DNA of 64,000 nt, from positions 458,307 to 522,306 of the forward strand of contig NZ_JAKZKV010000003.1 in assembly GCF_022808675.1 (NCBI RefSeq). The letters are read 5' to 3'. Every line of letters starts with the position of its first letter. Position 1 is the first letter of the stretch. The notes beneath the pieces were generated by a model that made no database searches, was not told the origin of the DNA, and saw only the letters and a list, made by a program, of their open reading frames with translations. Below, piece by piece: positions 46,762 through 55,106 of this stretch. This DNA is from Parabacteroides sp. FAFU027 (lineage in GTDB: Bacteria > Bacteroidota > Bacteroidia > Bacteroidales > UBA7332). A program made the translations under genes and the position numbers.

Positions 46762-48912
46762 TTAGATCACTACTTTGAATCTCTGTGAATTATCTCGTGA
46801 CTGAACGTTCAGGATATATATCCCTTTGGGTAAAGAGAATGAAACTGGATCGGTTGTAACCTGAAATGACCTCACTTGTGTACCGTTGATGGCAAAAACA
46901 GTCAGCATATCATTGGGCAAAACGCCATTTATATAAATCCGGTTTTCCTCTGTAAAGACTCGATACGATGAACTTATTCTTACCTCATCCGTCGCAGTAG
47001 TTTCTGACAGAATGGAAATAGAATTCAGTTCCAGATTATTTGATACACCCGAAACATATGCACGTAAATCCTGTATTCCGGAAGTCAGACTTGCTGCTCC
47101 ACTTAAGGTATAATCCGACCAGATACCAGCACCCGTGGAGGGTAATGCGATTTCTGTGGTTTTATCTGTTCCGCCTAAAGCTATTTTCAATCTTGAACCG
47201 GATAATGGAGCGGAATAGTTTACTTTAATTGAATATTTCTGAGTAGATGGAACGTAAACGGTATAGGCCAGCCATTCTCCGGCCGCCATATCGCTGACTT
47301 TATACCCTCCGGCAGAACAGCTTTTTATTGTAACTGCACTATCAGGGCGATAATCGTTAGCCACCTTCGTTCCTGACAATTCGTAAAAGGTCCGGCTCTG
47401 TCCCTGTGCGGAAAAAAAGTCGAAATCTTCGGCTTCCACTTTGCCCGGCAGCATATGAATTCCGTAAACGGGTTGCCTATTAACAAATGTACACGGATCG
47501 CCCGGACAATTATCTACCCTGTGAAAAGTTAACCCACCAAATCCGGGATGATCCACCTGAAATCCCTGCTGCTCATAACCAAAGTTTTTTCGGGAAATAC
47601 TATCACATCTGACCGTCCATTTATATTGTGATTGAGGTAAATTCAATCTTGATTTATAATGCCCTAGTACCATCTCCCAAACAGGGGCATTTCCGGAAGT
47701 AACAAAAGTACCTCTGGTTACATTCACAAAGTCGCTTTCGGAATAAGGATTTATAGCCTTTGAATACCATCTGGCACTACGGTCTCGTCGTTGAATAAAT
47801 TCTCCGGTAGAGACCGTTGGCTCCCAGGATGTAAGCTGATCTGTGAATGAAAAATTGTAAGAGACATTATAATGGTTATAGAATTCAAGACCCAACAATG
47901 GTCTATAATTCAAAAAGCTGTAAATATCCTCCCCTTGGTTCCAGGCCATCTCACACATCGTATTAATGATGGATACCCCCAACAAAGCATGACTTTGATC
48001 ACGGGAAGACTCCTGGCTTTGACCATTTTCCCAGATATAATTCTTTATCACCTCGTTATATCCATAATCTTCTATTGTTGATTGAATATAGGGTGCACTC
48101 AGAGTATATGTATCAAAATAGCTATTCGTAGCTGAAGGGGAAGAACTGACAATCGTCGGACCTGACACATAAGGCAAATCATCCGAACGGTGAGCCTGAC
48201 CTTTAAGATAGCGCAATGCACGGTCGAACATTATCTCATTGTCCATAAAAATACCCATCGCCATGATACCCCTGATTCCAAAAAGGCCTTGGTTGCCATG
48301 ACGTCCAAAGTCTCCATTAAACATCGCCCAGTAAAACGAATGTTCTGCGTCACCTGAGTGGTCAACTGATGTAGAATAACCGGGATAAACCAACATCGCT
48401 TTAAACGCGTCAATATCTGTCTGTTGCCAACCGGTGTAGGTATTTTTGATAATTTCAGCTCCTTCCAGCAACTTCCAGATGACACGACCTGCCCCCAGAC
48501 TTTCTGTCGCAGAAACGATGCTGCGAATATTCTTCATGGCATTAAATATCTGCACACACTTTTGGGCATGGCGCACATCTCCTGTAATATACCACATCAG
48601 AGAGTTGTAGTAAGCGGCCAATGCATCGTATTTAAACTTCTCGTAATTAGATGACAAATTTTCCACTACCCGAACAGAGTCTGTTTTCCACTGTACAGTG
48701 TAAGTATATTTGGCATAACTATTAGCCTGTAACTTTGTAAACGATGAAGTCCAGGGCTCTTTGCCGGCCTGTACCATATATTTCATCCGCTCCAAATCTG
48801 ATAATTTGTGAGAAATACCGGGGTGTACAAAGTTGCGGGAAAATATTAGTTGAATAGAGAAAAGCATCACAAAAATCAGAAGCAATTTTCTGCAGTATAT
48901 TTTTTGAATCAT
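46762..48912 (-). CDS. Alginate-lyase-fold protein with CBM6 and T9SS sorting domain
   Basis: This 716-residue paralogue of the 910-residue enzyme has the same opening (FVHPGISHKLSDLERMKYM) and the same barrel motifs (GRHGNQGLFGIRGIMAMGIF, ESSRDQSHALLGVSI, CEMAWNQGEDIYSFLN). It also has the same CBM6-like module (GKVEAEDFDFF, GGYKVSDMAAGEWLAYTVYV). After the CBM6 it ends in a T9SS type-A sorting domain (VFAINGTQVRSFQV, SLPKGIYILNVQSRDNSQRF). It should therefore be surface-exposed or released, while its neighbour should remain periplasmic. That would give one outer and one inner enzyme for the same linkage. No operator lies directly upstream. It is 31 bp beyond a terminator following the 612-residue gene and may depend on read-through. 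Confidence 0.83.
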   Translation of the reverse strand: MIQKIYCRKLLLIFVMLFSIQLIFSRNFVHPGISHKLSDLERMKYMVQAGKEPWTSSFTKLQANSYAKYTYTVQWKTDSVRVVENLSSNYEKFKYDALAAYYNSLMWYITGDVRHAQKCVQIFNAMKNIRSIVSATESLGAGRVIWKLLEGAEIIKNTYTGWQQTDIDAFKAMLVYPGYSTSVDHSGDAEHSFYWAMFNGDFGRHGNQGLFGIRGIMAMGIFMDNEIMFDRALRYLKGQAHRSDDLPYVSGPTIVSSSPSATNSYFDTYTLSAPYIQSTIEDYGYNEVIKNYIWENGQSQESSRDQSHALLGVSIINTMCEMAWNQGEDIYSFLNYRPLLGLEFYNHYNVSYNFSFTDQLTSWEPTVSTGEFIQRRDRSARWYSKAINPYSESDFVNVTRGTFVTSGNAPVWEMVLGHYKSRLNLPQSQYKWTVRCDSISRKNFGYEQQGFQVDHPGFGGLTFHRVDNCPGDPCTFVNRQPVYGIHMLPGKVEAEDFDFFSAQGQSRTFYELSGTKVANDYRPDSAVTIKSCSAGGYKVSDMAAGEWLAYTVYVPSTQKYSIKVNYSAPLSGSRLKIALGGTDKTTEIALPSTGAGIWSDYTLSGAASLTSGIQDLRAYVSGVSNNLELNSISILSETTATDEVRISSSYRVFTEENRIYINGVLPNDMLTVFAINGTQVRSFQVTTDPVSFSLPKGIYILNVQSRDNSQRFKVVI

Positions 48913-48942
48913 GGGTGAATTAGGGTCAATAGGATAAGGTCA

Positions 48943-48980
48943 GAAAAAGAGACCGGAGAAAACAAAACGAATCCTCCGGT
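48943..48980 (-). terminator. Terminator between the 612-residue gene and the lyase gene
   Basis: ACCGGAG and CTCCGGT (48974-48980 with 48952-48958) form a 7-bp stem with a 15-nt loop. A CTCTTTTTC tract follows on the minus strand. It is weaker than the others and could allow partial read-through into 48912-46762. Confidence 0.65.
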
Positions 48981-49013
48981 TACTCATAGATATATTACAA
49001 CACACTAAACTTA

Positions 49014-50852
49014 TTATCTCACATAAACTTTTACGGATTTACCTCCTGCATTTACGATATATAGTCCATTAGGAAGTTCAATAGACATTTGGCTAGAAGA
49101 AGCAGTTAGAACGATAACTTTACTTCCACTTACTGTATAGACAGTTATTACATCACCAATATTTGCATTGGCAATAATCACTTTCCCATTAGCACTATAA
49201 ACTAATACACTCTCGTTTTGAATTGATTTTACACCTGTAGTGCCTGATCCTCCTGTCGCAAAAGAGTTGGAAAAAGTGCTGGTTGTTGCCGTGTAAACTC
49301 CGTTATTGTAAGTATCAGCAATAACATCATATGAAGTCCCATTCCAATGGAAAATAACAGTACCGACATTGTAAGTCGCAGTAGTAGGAGTCAATGAAAC
49401 TACAGTTGAAGAAGCTGCAGTTGGAGTCAGTTTCCACTCTTCCGCATTGAGGCTATAACCACTTGGAGCAGCTCCGGCATGGCTGGCACTCACTCTCGCA
49501 GCAAAAGTTGTCGCTGTAGCAGGATTTACTGAAGCTGGAGCATAAGCCGTAGTGGATGGGCCAATCGGGAAAACAGTAGTTGCAGATGCGGCTGCAGGAG
49601 TGTTTAGCACACCGGCACCATCAGTTACAACGTAGCTACTGGATGAACCGCCGCTGATAGCAGTCGAAACGTTTAGATTATTCGCACCCAGAGAAATAGT
49701 ACCGGCTGTCAATGTCAGATTATTGGTGGTCGTAGCCACCGGAAGGGTTACTCCTCCTGTATTATTCATAATCAGGTTAGAGAAAACGGTCATATACTTC
49801 TGGTTTGTACCTGTAAATGTCACTGCTGTAGCTCCGCTATACTCAACCGTTGAACCGGCTGCAAAATCATAAACGATAGACTGTGTAGCGGGCTGACTCA
49901 CATCTGTGTTTATCTTTCCGCCTAAGATTAATTTTCCGGCAGCACCAATTCGGAGAGTGAGTGCCTGAGTAGAACTTGAAGTATTCGAAGTTGTATTCAA
50001 CCACAATCCACCTCCGGTACCGGTATTCAAAGTACCCTGAATGTCATAGGTGATATTACCGCCTGTACCTGTAGGATATGCAGTACCTGTTTGTCCATGC
50101 AGTAACGCATTGCCACTATTTGAGAAGGTTACCGTTTTACCCGCATTAATGGTCAGTGTTTTTGCGACTGCTCCATTGGTTCCGCTTACAATGCTTAAGG
50201 TTGGAGTTGCACTGGCATTATTCAGAATAGCTGCATCCATATCAATGACAATATTCTGAGTACGTGCATTTCCTGATACGATTTGGAATCTCGCAATATT
50301 AAACTTCCCGGAACCTGTTACCAGAGTTGTATATCCGGCATCACAGAACAAACGGATACCGCTTCCTGCAGTAGTTGTTGCTGATGAAGAACCAAATTGA
50401 CCATCCACCTGAATAGTGCAAGTTGAAGAAGAGGAGTTAATTCCACTTCCCACGGTTACACTACTAACATACCCCGCATTTGCAGTTGTAGAAGTAAGTA
50501 TACCGGTACTCTCAATAGTAAGATTTCCGTTTGCTTTAACAGATTGTCCGGATGTTGTCGAAGCGCCCAAGGTTAATGTTCCGGCAATGTGCAGATCTTT
50601 CGCTAATCCTACTGTTGATGTAGTAATGGTCAAAGAACGACCGACGGGTATCCAGACATTATTAGTTATTGCCGGAAGAACAGTTGCAGCAGTAGTTCCA
50701 CCAGCCCCATCCGAAATACCCCAGGTAGCGACTGTGTTGTAATCACCGTCTGCGATTGCGATATATTCGCCGGAAGCCTGTGCAAATGCATTTGTGTTTA
50801 TGCCCCAAAACGCTGCACAAACGACGACTAAAGTAAAAATTCTCACTTTCAT
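49014..50852 (-). CDS. Secreted beta-helix-like protein with T9SS sorting domain, 612 residues
   Basis: This is the smallest of three related Thr/Gly/Ala-rich proteins. The signal peptide ends NTNAFA (about residue 24). The mature start (QASGEYIAIADGDYNTVATWG, NNVWIPVGRSLTI, LAKDLHIAGTL) is closely similar to that of the 1995-residue protein. Repeats of TLTI-AGKTV-F and NITYDIQGTL type follow, also found in its relatives. The end (VKSIQNESVLVYSANGKVII through ELPNGLYIVNAGGKSVKVYV) is a T9SS type-A sorting domain. No catalytic motif was recognised. It is the first gene behind operator site H, with a leader of about 236 nt. Probable surface protein that binds or presents glycan; function inferred only from context. 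Confidence 0.83.
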   Translation of the reverse strand: MKVRIFTLVVVCAAFWGINTNAFAQASGEYIAIADGDYNTVATWGISDGAGGTTAATVLPAITNNVWIPVGRSLTITTSTVGLAKDLHIAGTLTLGASTTSGQSVKANGNLTIESTGILTSTTANAGYVSSVTVGSGINSSSSTCTIQVDGQFGSSSATTTAGSGIRLFCDAGYTTLVTGSGKFNIARFQIVSGNARTQNIVIDMDAAILNNASATPTLSIVSGTNGAVAKTLTINAGKTVTFSNSGNALLHGQTGTAYPTGTGGNITYDIQGTLNTGTGGGLWLNTTSNTSSSTQALTLRIGAAGKLILGGKINTDVSQPATQSIVYDFAAGSTVEYSGATAVTFTGTNQKYMTVFSNLIMNNTGGVTLPVATTTNNLTLTAGTISLGANNLNVSTAISGGSSSSYVVTDGAGVLNTPAAASATTVFPIGPSTTAYAPASVNPATATTFAARVSASHAGAAPSGYSLNAEEWKLTPTAASSTVVSLTPTTATYNVGTVIFHWNGTSYDVIADTYNNGVYTATTSTFSNSFATGGSGTTGVKSIQNESVLVYSANGKVIIANANIGDVITVYTVSGSKVIVLTASSSQMSIELPNGLYIVNAGGKSVKVYVR

Positions 50853-51088
50853 AGTTGTTCAAATTAAGTTATTTAAAATATCTTCAAAATACAAATATCA
50901 TAATCATTTCGATTGAGCTGCTAAAAAACTCTTTAAGTCATCAATTGAAGCATTAGAAATGCGTGTTTTCGCGTTTGCATTATTACATGTATTATTTTAA
51001 GTTATAAAAAACACTAGGCATCCGGTTAATTCTACTTTAACAAAATTGCTCTCTTAATGGTTGATAAATCAGGAACTAATGTTCACTG

Positions 51089-51160
51089 CAAATATATTAT
51101 ACCAGAAAAAAAAGTGGAAGAATTAATTCAGGCAAGTGGTCTCATTTCCCATTTTGCGAC
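51089..51160 (-). promoter_or_regulatory. Regulon operator (site H) and -7 promoter of the 612-residue protein unit
   Basis: The operator is at 51139-51160 (GTCTCA, 10-bp spacer, TGCGAC) and the -7 element TATATTTG is at 51089-51096, with 42 bp between them. The variant TGCGAC half and a shared CATTTTGCGAC string also occur in site I. Confidence 0.75.
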
Positions 51161-51260
51161 TATTTTCACTGACACGAGACCGCCACACCAACATCAACCA
51201 GTTATATAACAAACACTTGCACCACGCCCCGAGTATTTAACCCATCTATTCGATGGGTAT

Positions 51261-51300
51261 AAAAAAATGCGACTCTACCATCAAATCGGAAGAGTCGCAT
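51261..51300 (-). terminator. Rho-independent terminator of the 58448-51322 operon
   Basis: ATGCGACTCT and its complement (51291-51300 with 51267-51276) form a 10-bp stem followed by seven T on the minus strand. It lies 21 bp after the lipoprotein stop. A further small palindrome (ACCCATC/GATGGGT) lies just beyond it. The rest of 50853-51321 holds site H and a leader. Confidence 0.9.
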
Positions 51301-51321
51301 ACATAATATTCAATAGATTAG

Positions 51322-51924
51322 TTAGTCATTCTTGTAGAATGTTCGGACGAACTTCACCTGTCCACGGGCAATGCCGTATCCGACCGTACTCACGCCATTA
51401 ATCGGAACGGTGTGGGCTTTACTGGTACTCCTAACCGCATCTAAGTCGGCAGTCGTAACCGTAAAATACCATTTACCGGCTCTCAGTTGAACTTCATCTT
51501 CATCTCGAAGCATTGTACTTTCCATCTTGTAAGCAACTACCCAACCGGATTTACCGGACAACGCTGTATTTACATCCCACATTGAATAGGCAGATACAAA
51601 AACGCTGGAATCAGCAGGAGAAAATATCTGCGCCTTTATAGCAGCATTAGGCAGATTGTACCATGTAATCCGGACGGTAAATACCTTGGAATTATTATCC
51701 AGTGTAGCATAGAACTTTGTTCTGACGCGAGCCAGGGCTGTGTCTCCTGTCGCCAGAGTAGTATCAAGTCCTGCCTGTTTTGCATCTCCATAGCCCTCAA
51801 ATACAGACACACCATAATCAGTATAGGGAGTCTCTTCATCCGCATTCTTACAGCCCGGCATTACCATTAAGATAAACATGGCCATCACGGATAGTATTGT
51901 ATAAACAAATTGTTTTCTCTTCAT
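51322..51924 (-). CDS. Small lipoprotein, possible glycan-binding partner (CHRD-like)
   Basis: This 200-residue predicted lipoprotein has a signal peptide ending with a Cys at about 25 (MVMPGC). The mature part has beta-strand patterns (ARVRTKFYATLDNNSKVFTV, TWYNLPNAAIKAQIFSPADS, KWYFTVTTADLDAVRS) loosely resembling a CHRD-type domain. This similarity is weak. It is the last gene of a four-gene operon (SusC, SusD, DUF5017-like, this), 25 bp after the preceding gene. Position and lipidation suggest an accessory surface glycan-binding protein in the SusE/SusF role, or a structural lipoprotein. I do not recognise a defined family with confidence. Confidence 0.7.
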   Translation of the reverse strand: MKRKQFVYTILSVMAMFILMVMPGCKNADEETPYTDYGVSVFEGYGDAKQAGLDTTLATGDTALARVRTKFYATLDNNSKVFTVRITWYNLPNAAIKAQIFSPADSSVFVSAYSMWDVNTALSGKSGWVVAYKMESTMLRDEDEVQLRAGKWYFTVTTADLDAVRSTSKAHTVPINGVSTVGYGIARGQVKFVRTFYKND

Positions 51925-51949
51925 ATTGAATTGATTTATCTGATTATTA

Positions 51950-52894
51950 TTACGGATTTACAACCTTTACAATCATCTGTCTAACCACATCTTTAGCGGT
52001 ATCGTAAGATTGGTTTTTAGCCACAAATGATGCAGTAAACACTCCGGTTTGTGTGAACACATAAGAATACGAAGTGATTAAACCTGTTGTTTTAAGACTC
52101 TTAACAACAAGTCCGGCATCAGCCGGCACACATCTCATATCCAATGCCCGTGAAATTACCCAGTCTTCGTCCCCTGCAGTACCAACACTTTTAGCATTAA
52201 TGGCAAATGTCAGCGTCGAATTTGAGAAATACCAATAGTTGGAACTGTTTTTCAAACTCTTAGTTACAAAACCGGCTGATCTCATATCATTCGCTAACTG
52301 ATATGTAATACCATTGGAGAAATAATTGGTAAATGAAAATGCAGTAATCATCCATGGTTTAGTGATATCCGTAGTGGTTTTGATAGAATCAGAGACAAAC
52401 CGGAAAGCAAAATAGACCGGACGTTTTTTATCAATCCCCGAAATGGTATCTATACGAACTTTTCCAGATTCGACAGCTGTTGTAGTCGTTGCTAACTTAA
52501 ACTTTTGCGTAACCGGCACCCAGGTCGCTTTTTTGATATTGGCAGAATCCATTGTTCCTGTAAAGTCGTTAGATGCCAACACGGTAAGCGTCCCTGTTGT
52601 TCCTGTTGTTGCGCCCAGTTTGGTTGAGAAGTAGACAAGGCTCGAATCTCCATCACGCTGGGCTACTCCCGAATAACGATATTCATAACCGGGTGTCCCG
52701 GGAAAAAAAGTTATATAATCCGGATTTCCCGTAAAATTAAAATTCACTGTATCTCCCTTTGTGATGACAATGGTATCTCCTGCTTTGGCAACGATATTGG
52801 TATTTACGGTAAAATCATCCGGTGTATTGACAGCTACGTCGTTACATGAGAATAACGCAACTGATGTGAGTAATATGAATATTAGCTTCTTCAT
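51950..52894 (-). CDS. Surface lipoprotein, DUF5017/SusE-like
   Basis: This 314-residue lipoprotein has Cys17 in the lipobox (VALFSC). The mature N-terminal part (DFTVNTNIVAKAGDTIVITK, then GDTVNFNFTGNPDYITFFPG and YEYRY) matches the DUF5017-type PKD-like domain usually encoded next to SusD. The rest is beta-rich without recognisable catalytic residues. It begins 26 bp after the SusD stop and is followed 25 bp later by another lipoprotein. By position it occupies the SusE/SusF slot, that is, an outer-membrane surface glycan-binding protein helping to capture substrate. Binding specificity cannot be inferred. Confidence 0.8.
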   Translation of the reverse strand: MKKLIFILLTSVALFSCNDVAVNTPDDFTVNTNIVAKAGDTIVITKGDTVNFNFTGNPDYITFFPGTPGYEYRYSGVAQRDGDSSLVYFSTKLGATTGTTGTLTVLASNDFTGTMDSANIKKATWVPVTQKFKLATTTTAVESGKVRIDTISGIDKKRPVYFAFRFVSDSIKTTTDITKPWMITAFSFTNYFSNGITYQLANDMRSAGFVTKSLKNSSNYWYFSNSTLTFAINAKSVGTAGDEDWVISRALDMRCVPADAGLVVKSLKTTGLITSYSYVFTQTGVFTASFVAKNQSYDTAKDVVRQMIVKVVNP

Positions 52895-52920
52895 AAATTC
52901 AGTTTTTTCAGTATTAAAAA

Positions 52921-55089
52921 TTAATAGCCCGGATTCTGAGTTAATTTGTAGTTGAGATTAAGCTCCCGCAAAGGAATCGGCCAATAAAGGTCTTTTGTTC
53001 CAATGTTGGTAACCGGATACATAACGTCACTGTTTATGTAAATGACATCATTGGCGGAAAGCTCTGCAGTTCCAGGTATTATCATTTTCCATTTGAACTT
53101 CTGGAAATAAGATGAGTTTGAACCATCTGCATTTTTGATATAAAAACCGGTAAGATTCGTCGCATTCAGGTCATTTGCCAAATCCTTAACCATAGGAATC
53201 AGGATACCCCATCTTCGAAGGTCTTGCAAACGTAATGCTTCAAAACACAGCTCATGGTAGCGTTCCATCATGATAGCCGCACGGAAGTCATTCTTATTCA
53301 GACCGCTAAGATTTACATTTGGCATATCACTGAGGTATGCAACCGCTTTAGCGGCTGTTCCTACATAATAGAATACCGCACCGGTAGTCGCTGCCGCTGA
53401 AGAACCTGATGAGTTGGTTGGCGCAGTTGTCGTGGTAGTACCTGCCATCGTTACCGTGTAGAGCTTACCATTAGGAGCTGCTACCTGATCACCGACTTTG
53501 TAAGGTGTATTTGCAGCCCAACCATTTCCGATTGTAACGGTCGGAGCCGTGGTATATCCACTCCCTTGTACTGTAAGCAGAGGATAAATTGTTCTGTTTG
53601 TAGTTGTACTCATCAGATACTGACTGGCAATCGTAACTTCAGCTCCGGAGCCTCCGCCTCCAGAAACAGTTACAACAGGATCTGATGTATACCCAGTACC
53701 TGTAGTCCAGCTTATGTGATCTACAACACGACTTGTTGAAATCGCTCTGGCCCGTACTTTATTGATTGCATCAAATTTGGTAAGCGTACATCCATTGACA
53801 GTCGTACTATCTATTTCATTCAGAGCTTCAGCATACATCAGTAATACATCAGCATAACGCAATACCGGAAAGTTCTCAGCAGAACTGTTCTTCACCAAAC
53901 GACTTGATACAGGTTCATACTCTCTACGCCATTTCCCCGCTGATCTTGACCACAATTTAGTAGTATCCAATGGTACTTTTGCATCATTGTAATAGTTTGA
54001 AGCAGTTGTGCTGTATCCGGAGCTTTTGAATGAATAATTAGCTATATTCCAGTCTCTGCGCGAGTCTCCTGCTTCGTATGAAAGGAACAGACGCGGATGC
54101 GGTCTCAGATAGTTGTAGCAATAACCATCATAATCATCAGTCGTGGAACTTCTCAGATAAGAGTGAGTCGGTCCGCAATACACACCAATTGTACCACTCG
54201 CAGCGACTACCCCTACTCCAAACTGGTTAAATCCGATTTCCCAGATATTTTCAGTATTATATGCATTTTGCGCCTCATCAATAAATACCTGTTTATAGGA
54301 GCTCAACAGGTCATGAGTTCCGGCCTTAATCAATTTACTGGCCCAGATTGCCGATTGATGATAACATTCGCTCTGAGAGAATTTATTGGTACCATTAACA
54401 GGCTCTCCGGCTGCATACAAAAACACACGAGCCAGAATTCCCCGCACAGCGTCCTGCGTTACCCGGTCTGAATATCCCATAGATGCTGATGTCTGTCCAT
54501 CCAACCATTTTTCTGACTGGATCATATCAGCTATAATCTGATCATACATTTCCTTTTCAGGAGTACGTTCAATCAATATATTATTTGGATCTTCAATAGA
54601 TTGAGTCAACATTGGTACACCTCCAAACCACTGTGTAAGCAGAAAATAATAATAGCTTCTCAGAAAGAGAGCTTCACCCTTTGCTTTTCTTACATAGGTG
54701 GTATCCACTCCTCCTTTTGCAGCCGAAGCATCAATATTTGCCAACAACGTATTGGCATTATTAATTGACACATAACACTGCTGCCAAAAGTTCAATAACT
54801 GAGAGTTATCACTGGCCTGATTATTATAATAAGCATACGGATAAGTCGGATTGGATGTAAAAAAGAATGATTCATCCGTAGGAGCATTCTCATAGGCCGG
54901 ATAAAACTGACCGTAAACATAAGCCGATTTAAGGCCCAGATAGCTTGCTGCCAGTGCACTTGTAATCAGGCTTTTGGAAGCGTACGAATTTGAAGGAGTC
55001 AAAGAACCGGTCGGCTCTGTATCCAGATAATCCTTACAAGATGTCAGGATGACGCCAAATATGGATAGAAACAATACTATTCGCTTCAT
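52921..55089 (-). CDS. SusD-like lipoprotein with an inserted repeat domain (third pair)
   Basis: This 722-residue SusD homologue is well above the usual 500-600. The lipobox Cys is Cys18 (VILTSC). Standard SusD blocks are KGEALFLRSYYYFLLTQWFG (137-156), VLRYADVLLMYAEALNEI (409-426), MMERYHELCFEALRLQDLRRW (607-627) and the final KLTQNPGY. Between NKVRARAIS and LSGLNKNDF, residues about 455-585, there is an extra segment. It contains two G-x-GYT repeats (TGTGYTSDPVVTVSGGGGSG; GSGYTTAPTVTIG), then a WAANTPYKVGDQVAAPNGKL stretch reminiscent of small carbohydrate-binding or phage-tail modules. The GxGYT repeats also occur in the 1592-residue protein. The insert should sit on the ligand-facing side. 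SusC partner is 17 bp upstream. Confidence 0.92.
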   Translation of the reverse strand: MKRIVLFLSIFGVILTSCKDYLDTEPTGSLTPSNSYASKSLITSALAASYLGLKSAYVYGQFYPAYENAPTDESFFFTSNPTYPYAYYNNQASDNSQLLNFWQQCYVSINNANTLLANIDASAAKGGVDTTYVRKAKGEALFLRSYYYFLLTQWFGGVPMLTQSIEDPNNILIERTPEKEMYDQIIADMIQSEKWLDGQTSASMGYSDRVTQDAVRGILARVFLYAAGEPVNGTNKFSQSECYHQSAIWASKLIKAGTHDLLSSYKQVFIDEAQNAYNTENIWEIGFNQFGVGVVAASGTIGVYCGPTHSYLRSSTTDDYDGYCYNYLRPHPRLFLSYEAGDSRRDWNIANYSFKSSGYSTTASNYYNDAKVPLDTTKLWSRSAGKWRREYEPVSSRLVKNSSAENFPVLRYADVLLMYAEALNEIDSTTVNGCTLTKFDAINKVRARAISTSRVVDHISWTTGTGYTSDPVVTVSGGGGSGAEVTIASQYLMSTTTNRTIYPLLTVQGSGYTTAPTVTIGNGWAANTPYKVGDQVAAPNGKLYTVTMAGTTTTTAPTNSSGSSAAATTGAVFYYVGTAAKAVAYLSDMPNVNLSGLNKNDFRAAIMMERYHELCFEALRLQDLRRWGILIPMVKDLANDLNATNLTGFYIKNADGSNSSYFQKFKWKMIIPGTAELSANDVIYINSDVMYPVTNIGTKDLYWPIPLRELNLNYKLTQNPGY

Positions 55090-55106
55090 AGATTGTAGTT
55101 TAAAGA

